This document shows positions 1 to 8,374 of a stretch of 64,000 bases of DNA, one piece after another (positions within the stretch are counted from its first letter, which is position 1; the number at the start of each line of letters is the position of its first letter). Made by a program: the position numbers and the translations under genes. This DNA comes from an uncultured Prevotellaceae bacterium (GTDB lineage: Bacteria > Bacteroidota > Bacteroidia > Bacteroidales > Bacteroidaceae): NCBI GenBank assembly GCA_947176895.1, contig CAMWSK010000003.1:62001-126000 (forward strand), given 5' to 3'. The notes beneath the pieces were generated by a model. The model saw nothing but the letters and a program-made list of their open reading frames with translations, ran no database searches and was not told the DNA's origin.

Positions 1-32
1 AGGCTTATCCGGGTACCACCATAGGCAAATGA
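1..32 (+). CDS. 3' end of an upstream gene (partial, unknown)
   Basis: The frame starting at base 3 reads AYPGTTIGK and stops at TGA 30-32. That stop overlaps the next ATG at 29-31 as ATGA, a typical translational coupling, so this is probably the tail of a real gene cut by the left edge. Nine residues are too few to identify it. In some Bacteroides genomes, as I remember them, rbfA lies before this type of permease gene, but nothing here tests that. Confidence 0.45.
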   Translation, partial: AYPGTTIGK

Positions 33-1282
33 GGCTTCCCCTTTTCATCTCGCGAAGGCTCTACAGTGGGGCAGACACCGACAAACAGGTGACACGCCAG
101 ACGGTGGTCATCTCCGTTGCGGCGATTGCCTTGGGACTGGCGGTGATGATTATCACACTCGGCGTGGCACTGGGATTCAAACGTGAGGTGAGGAACAAGG
201 TGGTCAGCCTTGGCGGGCATGTGCTGGTGCAGGCTTTTGAGTCGTTTTATGCGAGACCCGTACCCATTCAGGTGGACGAGAACCTGCGGAAGCGGGTGCT
301 TTCCGTTCCGGGAGTTGAGCGTGTGAGTGCTTTCTGCCAGACAACGGGTGTGTTGAAGACGGACGATACTTTTTTGGGTATTGCCTTTCGTGGCGTGGAC
401 TCCACATACAATCTTGATTTTCTACGCAGCCATCTGGTGGCGGGAACGCTGGACGAGCCTTTCTCCACCGGGCAAATCACCCGCCGGCTGGTGATTTCCA
501 AGAAAATGGCGAAAGACCTGAAACTTAAAGTGGGAGAGGATGTGTTCGGCTATTTCTTCATGCCGGAGTCGAAAACGCCCCGTCCGCGGAAATTTACGGT
601 GGCGGCAATCTATGAATCCGGGTTGAGCGATTATGACCGCAGTGTGGCGTTCTGCGATTTCCGCACCATACACCAATTGTTGCACTATGAGAGTGATCGG
701 GCCGCAGGATGGGAGGTCGGTGTGAATAGTTTCGAGGAGATTCCTTCTGTAGGTCGTCAGGTGGGCGCGATGTTAAATGGACTTAGTGACAGCTATGGCA
801 CCATATACAGCACCCGGACAATCATGGAACTTAATCCCAATATCTTCTCCTGGTTGGATTTGCTTGACACGAATGTGCTGGTAATACTGGTTCTGATGTT
901 TCTGGTGGCAGGATTCAGCACCGTCTCGGGTTTGTTCATCATCATTCTCGAACGCACCCAATTCATCGGAGTGATGAAGGCAATGGGAGGCCCCAACAGC
1001 TTGCTTCGCCGTGTGTTCGGCCTTTATGCCATGCAAATGGCGGTTCGGGGTATGGCGCTGGGCAACATCGTGGGCATAGGCCTTTGCCTGTTGCAGCAAA
1101 AATTCCGCATCATTCCCCTGGACGCATCCACTTATTACGTAGATGCCGTCCCCATGGAAATGAACTGGACTTATATCTTGGTGCTTAATGCGTGCCTGGT
1201 TGTTCTTATCATGCTGGCACTCATGCTTCCCACGCTTCAGATAAGCCGCATAAGTCCTGCCCGAAGCATACGCTTCGAGTAG
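29..1282 (+). CDS. LolC/LolE-type (FtsX/MacB-family) ABC transporter permease
   Basis: This is a 417-residue inner-membrane permease. It has one membrane segment near residues 25-50, a large periplasmic domain at about 51-275, and three further segments near 281-306, 332-356 and 379-403. This is the MacB-PCD plus FtsX layout of LolC/LolE, which with the ATPase LolD extracts lipoproteins from the inner membrane. No ATPase gene is adjacent, so the LolD partner must lie elsewhere. The start overlaps the stop of the upstream gene by ATGA. The lipoprotein-release role follows from family membership; a MacB-like exporter is the main alternative. Confidence 0.85.
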   Translation: MRLPLFISRRLYSGADTDKQVTRQTVVISVAAIALGLAVMIITLGVALGFKREVRNKVVSLGGHVLVQAFESFYARPVPIQVDENLRKRVLSVPGVERVSAFCQTTGVLKTDDTFLGIAFRGVDSTYNLDFLRSHLVAGTLDEPFSTGQITRRLVISKKMAKDLKLKVGEDVFGYFFMPESKTPRPRKFTVAAIYESGLSDYDRSVAFCDFRTIHQLLHYESDRAAGWEVGVNSFEEIPSVGRQVGAMLNGLSDSYGTIYSTRTIMELNPNIFSWLDLLDTNVLVILVLMFLVAGFSTVSGLFIIILERTQFIGVMKAMGGPNSLLRRVFGLYAMQMAVRGMALGNIVGIGLCLLQQKFRIIPLDASTYYVDAVPMEMNWTYILVLNACLVVLIMLALMLPTLQISRISPARSIRFE

Positions 1283-1295
1283 GCGTTTTTTCCTT

Positions 1296-2285
1296 TTATT
1301 GTTTGCCGAGTATGCGGTCCATCACCCAATTGACGGTGGTGGCACTGGTGCAGTCGCACGTGCAGACGGTGCGTCCCATCAGATGGTCCACGATGTTTTG
1401 AATCAACGGCATTTGCACATGTTCGGGGTTGGGAATCACAAATTCCCGACGCCCGTCTCCGTTACATAATACGATGGGAGAGTAGGTAAACACAGAAAAC
1501 TCCAAGGCTCCCTCGGTGCCCATGATCTCGATGCGGTCCACCTTGCTGTGGTCGCTCGCCACGAAACACCAGGACCCGCTGCCGGGCAAACCGTCGGGGA
1601 AACTGAAACATGCGCTCACCGAATCTTCTGTGGAATAGAGGCCTCCCCGGTTACTCTTGTAGCCGTGAGCCTTCAGTATGGGGCCAAAGATTTCCTGCAA
1701 CAAATCAATCTGATGCGGTGCCAGGTCGTAGAAATAACCGCCACCGGCAATGTCGCGTTGCACGCGCCAGGGCAGGCTCTGGCTATTGTAGTCCAGGTCG
1801 CGTGGCGGTACGGCAAAATGTATCTGCACATTGGTCACTTTGCCCACGGCACCTTCCAAGACCAATTGTTTCACCTTTTGAAAATAGGGAAGGTAGCGGC
1901 GGTAGTATGCCACGAAACAAGGTATACCCGTCTGCTCTGATATGCGGTTTACCCGTTGACAATCAACGTAGGATGCGGCCAAAGGTTTCTCTACATAAAC
2001 AGGTTTCCCGCTACGCATGGCCATAATGGCATACGTGGCGTGGGACGAGGGGGGCGTGGCAATGTACACGGCGTTCACTTCGGGGTCGTCCATCAACTGC
2101 TGGGCATCGGTGTACCAACGCGGGATGTGGTGACGCTCGGCATAGGCACGCACTTTGTCGGCGTTGCGCCCCATCACGGCATATACACTGCTACCCTCGA
2201 TGAGGTTGAAGGCCGGGCCGCTTTTCTTTTCGGTCACTTCTCCGCATCCGATAAATCCCCATTTAATCTCTTTTGCTGCTTCCAT
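1296..2285 (-). CDS. Gfo/Idh/MocA family NAD(P)-dependent oxidoreductase
   Basis: A 329-residue cytoplasmic dehydrogenase. Residues 9-26 form the N-terminal Rossmann strand-loop with GxGxxx (GFIGCGEV), and EKPLA at about 99-103 is the conserved motif that carries the substrate/cofactor-binding lysine in this family. The C-terminal part is the usual alpha/beta substrate domain. Members oxidise sugars, inositols or related polyols with NAD(P); the substrate cannot be read from the sequence. The gene is alone on the minus strand, converging with the permease (13 nt gap), and has its own promoter at 2320-2350. Confidence 0.88.
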   Translation of the reverse strand: MEAAKEIKWGFIGCGEVTEKKSGPAFNLIEGSSVYAVMGRNADKVRAYAERHHIPRWYTDAQQLMDDPEVNAVYIATPPSSHATYAIMAMRSGKPVYVEKPLAASYVDCQRVNRISEQTGIPCFVAYYRRYLPYFQKVKQLVLEGAVGKVTNVQIHFAVPPRDLDYNSQSLPWRVQRDIAGGGYFYDLAPHQIDLLQEIFGPILKAHGYKSNRGGLYSTEDSVSACFSFPDGLPGSGSWCFVASDHSKVDRIEIMGTEGALEFSVFTYSPIVLCNGDGRREFVIPNPEHVQMPLIQNIVDHLMGRTVCTCDCTSATTVNWVMDRILGKQ

Positions 2286-2319
2286 GGCTGATGAACATTA
2301 TATATAATGTGTTGCTATG

Positions 2320-2350
2320 CAAAAGTAAATAAAAAATGGTTACTTGCCAA
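2320..2350 (-). promoter_or_regulatory. Bacteroidetes-type promoter for the Gfo/Idh/MocA gene
   Basis: On the minus strand, TTGG (TTG from 2350 to 2348) is followed after exactly 20 nt by TACTTTTG (2327-2320), matching the Bacteroidetes -33/-7 consensus. It ends 34 nt before the ATG at 2285. It also occupies the first codons of the longest plus-strand reading frame here, which argues against an early start for that gene. Confidence 0.7.
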
Positions 2351-2394
2351 CAGAATCACTATGTTGTATGCCTGCTAATGCGGAAAAATTTGTT

Positions 2395-2402
2395 TACTTT
2401 TG
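2395..2402 (+). promoter_or_regulatory. -7 box for the downstream membrane protein gene
   Basis: TACTTTTG fits TAnnTTTG. No good -33 box is seen at the right distance (only CTG at 2372). It lies inside the longest possible reading frame, so if real the gene must start further down, at about GTG 2426. Confidence 0.45.
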
Positions 2403-2425
2403 CCCAAAGTAAATTATTTTCAAAG

Positions 2426-3310
2426 GTGAACACAGAATTGTTTGTCTCGCATAGTTATGTGCGTTGTCTACGTCAGGGTGTGGCGTTCAGCCTAAAAAAC
2501 ATGGGGGCGATTTTGCTCTATTCGTTGCCTATGCTGTTGTTGTTGGCAATTGTCGGCATCTTGTCGGACAACAAGTTCTTCATGGTTCTTGCCAGGGGGG
2601 AGGAAGCAGGTGTTGTCGGCTATTGCTCCCTGGTGCTGTTTGTCTTGTCCGTGCTCTTGCTTCAGACCTCAATCGTGTGGCAGCAGCATCATTTGGGTGC
2701 CAGCGGCACATTACCCAAAGGGTGTTCGCGACGGGAAAGCCGTCCTATGCTGAACCTGTTCTTGCGTAATGTGTCGGTAAGTATCGTGAATGCTTTGTTT
2801 GTGGGATGTGTCGGATTCGCGATGTGGCTGGGTGCGAAAAAAATGTTTTCGGTTGCCAAATCTGCCGACATGCCTACTTTCGGATGGATTGGAGTGGGTG
2901 TGAGCGGTGTCCTGCTCTTCCTGATTCTGCTTGGCCTGTTTGCTTTCTTGCAACTTTTATGGGCCAATTACCTATATGGCAATCAGCGTTTCTTCGACAC
3001 GTTGCGTGTAACGTTGCGCGGCACACACCATTTGGGACGTACAACGGCCCTGCAATTTGTACAGATGGTCTATGCTTTGATTGTCTTGACAGTATTTTGT
3101 CTGCCCTATGTCTTGTTCGTCGTGATGGAGAATCTGGCGCAACAGACCTTGGCACAGGGGGATGTGATGAGTCTGCCCGCATATTACACCTATCTGCACG
3201 GTGCGGCTCTCTTTATGGGGGGTCTTGGTATTGCCATCACGCTGGCGTTGACCCTCTATCCCACTTTATATAACTGGTGCGCCATACAGAGCGAGGCAGA
3301 GGCCGCTTAA
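2426..3310 (+). CDS. Multi-pass membrane protein of unknown function
   Basis: This protein of about 294 residues has hydrophobic stretches starting at roughly residues 25, 70, 115, 150, 215 and 265, so about six membrane helices, with short polar loops. I do not recognise a family motif. Frames upstream of GTG 2426 (ATG 2336 or 2378) overlap promoter-like sequences on both strands; the protein from GTG begins VNTELFVSHSYVRCLRQG, a plausible cytoplasmic N-terminus. Start choice is therefore uncertain. The gene ends 4 nt inside the convergent RidA gene. Confidence 0.6.
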   Translation: MNTELFVSHSYVRCLRQGVAFSLKNMGAILLYSLPMLLLLAIVGILSDNKFFMVLARGEEAGVVGYCSLVLFVLSVLLLQTSIVWQQHHLGASGTLPKGCSRRESRPMLNLFLRNVSVSIVNALFVGCVGFAMWLGAKKMFSVAKSADMPTFGWIGVGVSGVLLFLILLGLFAFLQLLWANYLYGNQRFFDTLRVTLRGTHHLGRTTALQFVQMVYALIVLTVFCLPYVLFVVMENLAQQTLAQGDVMSLPAYYTYLHGAALFMGGLGIAITLALTLYPTLYNWCAIQSEAEAA

Positions 3311-3684
3311 CGTGCGGCCACTACCTCAATTTCTACGAGAGCACCCTTTGGCAGGTCCTTCACGGCAAAGGCGCTTCGTGCAGGGTAGGGTGCCTGGAAG
3401 AATTGGGCGTAGACTTCGTTCATCGCGCCGAAATCAGCGATGTCACTAAGCAGTACGGTGGTTTTTACCACATTCTCCATACCCACACCCGCCTCTGCGA
3501 GGATGTTCCTCACGTTTTCCAAGGACTGGCGGGTCTGTTCCTGAATACCGCCTTCGGGGAATGTGCCGGTGGTGGGGTCAATGGGTAATTGACCTGATGT
3601 ATAGATGAATGAATTTACTTCGATGGCCTGGCTGTAAGGACCGATGGCCGCAGGTGCTTTGGGAGTGTCGATTGTTTGTTTCAT
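3307..3684 (-). CDS. ridA: RidA/YjgF family reactive-intermediate deaminase
   Basis: A 125-residue protein of standard RidA length. Family signatures include the N-terminal KAPAAIGPYSQA block (residues about 8-20), YTSGQLP (about 29-35) and the arginine in PARSAFAV near residue 100 that holds the substrate carboxylate. RidA trimers hydrolyse reactive enamine/imine intermediates released by PLP enzymes to ketoacids and ammonia, in the cytoplasm. It is monocistronic, with a -7 box 38 nt upstream of its start; its stop overlaps that of the plus-strand membrane protein. Confidence 0.93.
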   Translation of the reverse strand: MKQTIDTPKAPAAIGPYSQAIEVNSFIYTSGQLPIDPTTGTFPEGGIQEQTRQSLENVRNILAEAGVGMENVVKTTVLLSDIADFGAMNEVYAQFFQAPYPARSAFAVKDLPKGALVEIEVVAAR

Positions 3685-3721
3685 TTTTGCGGTTATGAGA
3701 ATAAGAAGTATGATTTAGAGG

Positions 3722-3729
3722 CAAAGATA
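3722..3729 (-). promoter_or_regulatory. -7 box for ridA
   Basis: CAAAGATA on the plus strand is TATCTTTG on the minus strand, 38 nt upstream of the ridA ATG. A matching -33 box at 19-21 nt is not clear. Confidence 0.5.
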
Positions 3730-3805
3730 AAGCTTTTTTGAACAACCGGGTATCGGTTTCAGTAATTTTAGTGTGCTTCATGTGATGCGATTCGACAAAT
3801 ATGCT

Positions 3806-3813
3806 TAAATTTG
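3806..3813 (+). promoter_or_regulatory. -7 box for the TPR protein gene
   Basis: TAAATTTG matches TAnnTTTG and lies 29 nt before ATG 3842. No clear -33 box was found. Confidence 0.5.
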
Positions 3814-3841
3814 CACTATTACACGGAAAATCATAAATTTA

Positions 3842-5287
3842 ATGTTAGATATGCTCAAAAGACTTTCTTTGACAGGTGCCTTTGTCGCACTTTCAACAGT
3901 GTCCTTTGCTCAATATGAGTCCTTGGACCTTTCTACTACAGATTTGACGAACGAGCAGGTGCGTTTCACCTCTGCTTATATTGGTGAACCTGTGGAGAAC
4001 CCCTTTAATGAAGTGGCCAGCTACACCTCGGTGATGCAGATGCAGTATAGCAGCCAGAACTGGAAGGATGTGCGTGATGCAGTGCTGTGGCTGGAAAAGA
4101 ATGCGCCCATCGCCACTCCCGGTCTGTATTCGCGTGGTGCCTATGCACTGGGAATGCTTATCTCAAGCACCGAGAATGTTGAGGAGAAGAAAACCTATCT
4201 GGACGAGATGATGCACTTGTTCGATACTCGCCTGAAGTATCTGAAGTACCTGAACGCCGGTGTGGCAGAGGGGAAAAAGGGACGTGCCACCGAGGGTGAC
4301 GTGTTGATAAACAAGGCTAACTATTTCCATATCTACGGACGTGGCGTAAGCGACCAGTACACTTACAACACCATCTATGATATGTATAAGAAGGGCATGG
4401 AGAAAATCAATGAGGAAGGTGGTCGCGAGGTGCGCGGTGTCTATATCCAGTACTTCTATTCTATCAGCGACGAACTTTTCAAGTTGGACAACAATGCTTA
4501 TCGCGAGCAGTATCTGAACGACTATCTTGAGAGTAAGGAAGTGTGTGAGAAGATGCTTCAGATGGCAAAGGAAGTGGACGACCCCGCCTTGGCGCAGAAG
4601 ATTGTGCAGGAATATGACCAGCCTTTGGCTGTTATTGAGACGCTGTTCGCGAATTCCGGTGCAGCCAATCGCGACCAGTTGATAGCTCTTTATACTCCGT
4701 TGGTGGAAAAGAACAAAGACAACGTGAACTATTTGCGTAGTGCAATGACCGTGTTGTCCTCCAACGGATGTGACGATACGGATGTTTACTATGCCGCTGC
4801 CCGTTATGCCTATGCCATCGAGCCTACTTTCGAGAGTGCCATCGGCCTGGCGGCTGTGGCAAAGAAGGAAGGCAAGCAAGAGGAGATGCTTTCCTATTAT
4901 AATAAGGCATTGGAGTTGGCCAAGAATGACAAGACCCGTGCCTCTATCAGTTTCACTATCGGTCAGAACCTTGTGCGTAACAAGGAATACACCGGTGCAG
5001 GCGTTTATCTGAACAAGGCGGTTGAGCTGAATCCCGACCTGAAGGGTAAAGTCCTTTATACCAAGGCCGGCATGGCTACGGCATTGGGTCAGTACACAGA
5101 GGCTATCGCTCTCTGTAACGAGGCAAGTGAGGCTGACGTGACCGTGAGCGGCCAGGCAAGCCGTTTGGCTGAGCAAATCAAGAAGTTCCAAGCCGACACT
5201 GCCGCCAACGCTCGCAAGCAGAAAGAATACGATGAGTATATGGCCAAGAAGAAGGCCGAGGAAGATTTCTGGAAAGCCGGCAAGTAA
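3842..5287 (+). CDS. Exported tetratricopeptide-repeat (TPR) protein
   Basis: A 481-residue protein. Residues 1-23 form a signal peptide ending SFAQ, so it is predicted to be exported to the periplasm. The middle and C-terminal parts are helical with TPR-like pairs, clearest around residues 310-440 (YAYAIEPTFESAIGLAAV, YYNKALELAKN, GVYLNKAVELNPDLKGK). The tail is rich in Lys/Glu and likely coiled coil. Such proteins usually scaffold protein interactions; no partner is indicated by context. A strong terminator follows at 5321-5352. Confidence 0.8.
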   Translation: MLDMLKRLSLTGAFVALSTVSFAQYESLDLSTTDLTNEQVRFTSAYIGEPVENPFNEVASYTSVMQMQYSSQNWKDVRDAVLWLEKNAPIATPGLYSRGAYALGMLISSTENVEEKKTYLDEMMHLFDTRLKYLKYLNAGVAEGKKGRATEGDVLINKANYFHIYGRGVSDQYTYNTIYDMYKKGMEKINEEGGREVRGVYIQYFYSISDELFKLDNNAYREQYLNDYLESKEVCEKMLQMAKEVDDPALAQKIVQEYDQPLAVIETLFANSGAANRDQLIALYTPLVEKNKDNVNYLRSAMTVLSSNGCDDTDVYYAAARYAYAIEPTFESAIGLAAVAKKEGKQEEMLSYYNKALELAKNDKTRASISFTIGQNLVRNKEYTGAGVYLNKAVELNPDLKGKVLYTKAGMATALGQYTEAIALCNEASEADVTVSGQASRLAEQIKKFQADTAANARKQKEYDEYMAKKKAEEDFWKAGK

Positions 5288-5320
5288 CCGATTTCTCTCA
5301 AGTCTTGAAAGAATATATGA

Positions 5321-5352
5321 CCGTTGCAACCCCAAACGTTGCAACGGTTTTT
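5321..5352 (+). terminator. Rho-independent terminator after the TPR gene
   Basis: CCGTTGCAAC (5321-5330), a 7-nt loop CCCAAAC, then GTTGCAACGG (5338-5347) give a perfect 10-bp stem followed by TTTTT. Confidence 0.85.
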
Positions 5353-5442
5353 CGTAATATTATATGGGTGAGCCGAACGTTTGGGGTGATATTGTTTTGG
5401 AGTTACAAACAAGTCTCATCCCCCGGATGTTTGATTCTCAAC

Positions 5443-5477
5443 AAAAAAAGAAGTGTCGCATTTGAATGCGACACTTC
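5443..5477 (-). terminator. Rho-independent terminator after prs
   Basis: GAAGTGTCGCAT (5450-5461), a 4-nt loop, and ATGCGACACTTC (5466-5477) form a perfect 12-bp stem. Read on the minus strand it is followed by a run of seven T (5449-5443), 37 nt after the prs stop. Confidence 0.85.
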
Positions 5478-5513
5478 CCATAAGACATTGTATCTCTCGA
5501 CTTGCAGGGAATC

Positions 5514-6452
5514 TTAAATAAGGTATTGGTCAGAGATGCTCTCGTTGTTCAACACGCGACGGATGGTCTCGGCAATAAGGTCGGCGGTGGGGAGCGACTT
5601 TACCTTGGAGCAAGTGCCGGAGTATGGGATGGAATCCGTAAATACCATCTCGGTCAGTGCGCTGTTCTGAACGTGCTCGTCGGCCTTTCCGCTCATAATT
5701 CCGTGGCTGGCAATGGCACGTACGCTGAGAGCTCCGTTCTCAATCATAATGTCTGCAGCCTTGGTGATAGTGCCGGCGGTATCCACGATATCGTCAACAA
5801 GGATGACATTGGCGTTCTTTACGTCACCGATAATCTGCATGGTGGCAACCTCGTTAGCCTTCTTGCGGGTCTTGTTGCAGAGAACGAGCGGACAATTGAG
5901 GTACTTGCTATAGGTGCTGGCGCGTTTGGAACCGCCCACATCCGGGGTGGCGATAACCAGATTCTCCAGGTTCAGACTCTGGATGTAAGGTAACATGATG
6001 CTGCTGGCGTAGAGGTGATCCACGGGTACATCGAAGAATCCCTGCTCTTGGTCGGCATGCAGATCCATGGTGATTAAGCGATTGATACCAGCAGCAGAGA
6101 GCATGTCTGCCACTAATTTGGCGGCAATGCTCACGCGGGGTTTGCTCTTGCGGTCCTGACGGGCCCATCCGAAATAAGGTATTACAGCGTTGACGGTACG
6201 TGCGGATGCACGCTTAGCCGCATCCACCATCAGGAGAAGTTCCATCAGGTTGTCTGCATTGGGGAAGGTGCTTTGTACCAAAAACACGTCCTTACCACGG
6301 ATACTCTCTTCAAAGCACACTTCAAACTCACCATCGGAGAAGCGGGTCATAGACATGTTGCCTAAGGGACACCCCAAACTGTCGCAGATTTTCACTGCCA
6401 GATACTTGGTCGCCGTGCCGGCGAACACCGCAAAATTCTTTTTGTCGTACAT
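5514..6452 (-). CDS. prs: Ribose-phosphate pyrophosphokinase (PRPP synthetase)
   Basis: This enzyme of 312 residues makes PRPP from ribose-5-phosphate and ATP for purine, pyrimidine, His, Trp and NAD synthesis. Seen motifs: FSDGE near residue 39, the DLHADQEQGFFD block near 128-139 with metal/ATP-contacting residues, and the PRPP-binding loop ILVDDIVDTAGTI near 215-227. Length is normal for class I bacterial enzymes. It follows the ThiE/TenI-like gene by 60 nt on the same strand and could be cotranscribed; no separate promoter was recognised in the gap. Confidence 0.95.
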   Translation of the reverse strand: MYDKKNFAVFAGTATKYLAVKICDSLGCPLGNMSMTRFSDGEFEVCFEESIRGKDVFLVQSTFPNADNLMELLLMVDAAKRASARTVNAVIPYFGWARQDRKSKPRVSIAAKLVADMLSAAGINRLITMDLHADQEQGFFDVPVDHLYASSIMLPYIQSLNLENLVIATPDVGGSKRASTYSKYLNCPLVLCNKTRKKANEVATMQIIGDVKNANVILVDDIVDTAGTITKAADIMIENGALSVRAIASHGIMSGKADEHVQNSALTEMVFTDSIPYSGTCSKVKSLPTADLIAETIRRVLNNESISDQYLI

Positions 6453-6512
6453 GTTGGTCTTAGGATTGATATTTTGATTTTCTATGTTTCTTTTTGTTGG
6501 TCGGGTTGGGGA

Positions 6513-7121
6513 TTATTCTGTTGCCCGACGCAATTTTCGGAAATGGGCAATAAGTTCTTTGTAATCGCACCCTTGGTGTATGTTGAAGCGCTTCCAGATG
6601 TCACCTCTCACTACAACGCCTCCGAAACCAAAGCTCTTCATCTGGGGAATCTCCTCCAGCGTGATACCTCCCAAAGCCATGACATGGCGATCGATGATTC
6701 CTTGCCGGGCGGCATCATACAACTGCTCGTTGGTGTATTGTGCTATGTGTGAAGGTTCTGATATGCTGGTTCTCACGTTTTTCAGGAAAACATATTTACT
6801 CACGGGTTTGAATTCTTTTACTTCGTCCAATGAGTAAACCGTGCGTGAAAGTTGGTCGTGATAATTTTTTGGAGGGGTGGGGTTGTGGTGGCTAAGATGG
6901 ATTCCCATCAGTCCGAACTCTTCTTTCAAATAAAAGTGGTCGTTCACCACAATGCGTTTATGATATTCTTCGGGTATAAGTGTCAGCAGTCGTTCGCTGT
7001 AGATAGGCTCGCTGTTTGGCTTGCGAATATGCAAGATGTCGATACCTTCCTCAAATAAAGCGGTAAGAATCTTGTCCTCTTCAACAAAGAAGTTTGGATT
7101 GGATAGTAAGATAAGTTTCAT
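6513..7121 (-). CDS. Thiamine phosphate synthase-like (ThiE/TenI family) protein
   Basis: This 202-residue TIM barrel protein starts MKLILLSNP. Features of the ThiE/TenI fold include ILHIRKP (about 27-33), IVVNDHFYL (about 57-65) and the C-terminal phosphate-binding loops MALGGI and GFGGVVVRGDIW. ThiE couples HMP-PP with the thiazole phosphate; TenI homologues do not. No other thiamine genes or TPP riboswitch are nearby, and key ThiE substrate residues cannot be checked without an alignment, so a TenI-like role is open. A start 10 codons earlier is unlikely because a -7 box (7149-7156) overlaps it. Confidence 0.72.
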   Translation of the reverse strand: MKLILLSNPNFFVEEDKILTALFEEGIDILHIRKPNSEPIYSERLLTLIPEEYHKRIVVNDHFYLKEEFGLMGIHLSHHNPTPPKNYHDQLSRTVYSLDEVKEFKPVSKYVFLKNVRTSISEPSHIAQYTNEQLYDAARQGIIDRHVMALGGITLEEIPQMKSFGFGGVVVRGDIWKRFNIHQGCDYKELIAHFRKLRRATE

Positions 7122-7148
7122 TCTTTCTCGTGCTTCCGTTGTCTTCGG

Positions 7149-7156
7149 CAAAGGTA
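7149..7156 (-). promoter_or_regulatory. -7 box for the thiE/tenI-like gene
   Basis: CAAAGGTA on plus is TACCTTTG on minus, 28 nt before ATG 7121. It supports the internal start. Confidence 0.55.
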
Positions 7157-7255
7157 AGTTAAAATTCTCATATATGTGTTGTGATTATGAGAAAATATGC
7201 AGGATGGAACAATAGAAATGCGACAAAGACTTCTGCGGTTTTCATTTCTTTTATT

Positions 7256-7263
7256 TATCTTTG
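7256..7263 (+). promoter_or_regulatory. -7 box for the manC-glnS operon
   Basis: TATCTTTG matches TAnnTTTG, 38 nt before ATG 7301. It falls inside the longest reading frame and supports the later start. Confidence 0.55.
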
Positions 7264-7300
7264 CACAATCGCATTGTTGTATAGATTCGTAGCGGAGAAA

Positions 7301-8365
7301 ATGTCAGCCAATAGTGATCATCTCGTGATAATGGCCGGTGGCGTGGGTAGCCGCTTTTGGCCTATGAGTACGCCCCAAGTGCCCAAGCAGTTTGTTGATG
7401 TGTTGGGAACAGGACGTACGTTGATTCAGATGACGATGGATCGTTTCCGGGGGCTCGTCCCTCCCCAAAATGTTTGGGTGGTAACCAGTAAGAGTTATGT
7501 GGATATCGTGCATGAGCAGTTGCCGGATGTTCCTGTGGAAAATATCCTTTTGGAACCCTGCCGTCGCAATACGGCTCCCTGTATAGCCTATGCCAGCTGG
7601 CGTATCAAGAAACTGAACCCACAAGCAAACATTATTGTAAGCCCCAGCGATCATGTGGTGTTGGACACGCGGGAATTTCGCCGAATCATTGGCGAATGTA
7701 CGCACTTCGTGAATGAAAACGATAGTATTGTGGTGCTGGGTATCAAGCCTACCCGCCCCGAGACAGGTTTCGGTTATATACAGACAGACGAGTCCGTTCC
7801 TTCGAGCAGAAACCGCAATATTTATCGTGTAGACCGTTTCCGCGAGAAACCCGATTTGCAGACGGCTCAAAGCTATATCGCGCAAAATTGTTTTTATTGG
7901 AATGCCGGTATCTTTGTGTGGAATGTGAATACCATCGTAAATGCTTTGCGCATTTATGCCAAGGAAATCAGTGACATTTTCGAAAGTTTGTTGCCTGTTC
8001 TTGGAACAGAGGAGGAGCAGGCGGCTATTGATGAAGCCTATTCCGCTTGTCCGGCAATTTCCATCGATTATGCCGTGATGGAAAAGGCTGAGGATATATT
8101 CTGTTATCCATCGGATTTCGGATGGAGTGATATGGGTACATGGGGGGCGTTGTCCGAAAGCTCAAGTCATGATGCCAATGGCAATACACTTATCGGCAAT
8201 GTGAAGGCGTTTGATACGCGCAACTGCATCGTGCACACACAAAACGAAAAGAAAGTTATCATTCAGGGGCTGGATGGATATATCGTTGCAGAATGCGACA
8301 ACCAACTGCTTATATGCCGACTGAGTGAGGAACAGCATATCAAAGACTACATAGAAGAAAACTAA
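7301..8365 (+). CDS. manC: Mannose-1-phosphate guanylyltransferase
   Basis: A 354-residue nucleotidyltransferase that makes GDP-mannose from mannose-1-phosphate and GTP for glycan synthesis. The N-terminal signature MAGGVGSRFWPMSTPQVPKQF (residues about 11-31) contains the GTP-binding loop and the conserved PKQ. FGYIQ near residue 150, FREKP near 175 and WNAGIFVW near 200 are also typical. It lacks the C-terminal isomerase domain of the long bifunctional ManC enzymes. The start was placed at ATG 7301 because the upstream extension is hydrophobic, unlike the family, and overlaps a promoter. It leads a run with glnS, 9 nt downstream. Confidence 0.9.
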   Translation: MSANSDHLVIMAGGVGSRFWPMSTPQVPKQFVDVLGTGRTLIQMTMDRFRGLVPPQNVWVVTSKSYVDIVHEQLPDVPVENILLEPCRRNTAPCIAYASWRIKKLNPQANIIVSPSDHVVLDTREFRRIIGECTHFVNENDSIVVLGIKPTRPETGFGYIQTDESVPSSRNRNIYRVDRFREKPDLQTAQSYIAQNCFYWNAGIFVWNVNTIVNALRIYAKEISDIFESLLPVLGTEEEQAAIDEAYSACPAISIDYAVMEKAEDIFCYPSDFGWSDMGTWGALSESSSHDANGNTLIGNVKAFDTRNCIVHTQNEKKVIIQGLDGYIVAECDNQLLICRLSEEQHIKDYIEEN

Positions 8366-8374
8366 ATAGACAAT

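Noticed and set aside
6513..7121. TPP riboswitch control of the ThiE/TenI-like gene
   Set aside because: The leader between the -7 box at 7149 and ATG 7121 is only about 28 nt, too short, and no THI-box sequence is seen.
7181..7300. Upstream start of manC giving 40 more residues
   Set aside because: The extension is hydrophobic and unlike the family, and a -7 box lies inside it at 7256-7263.
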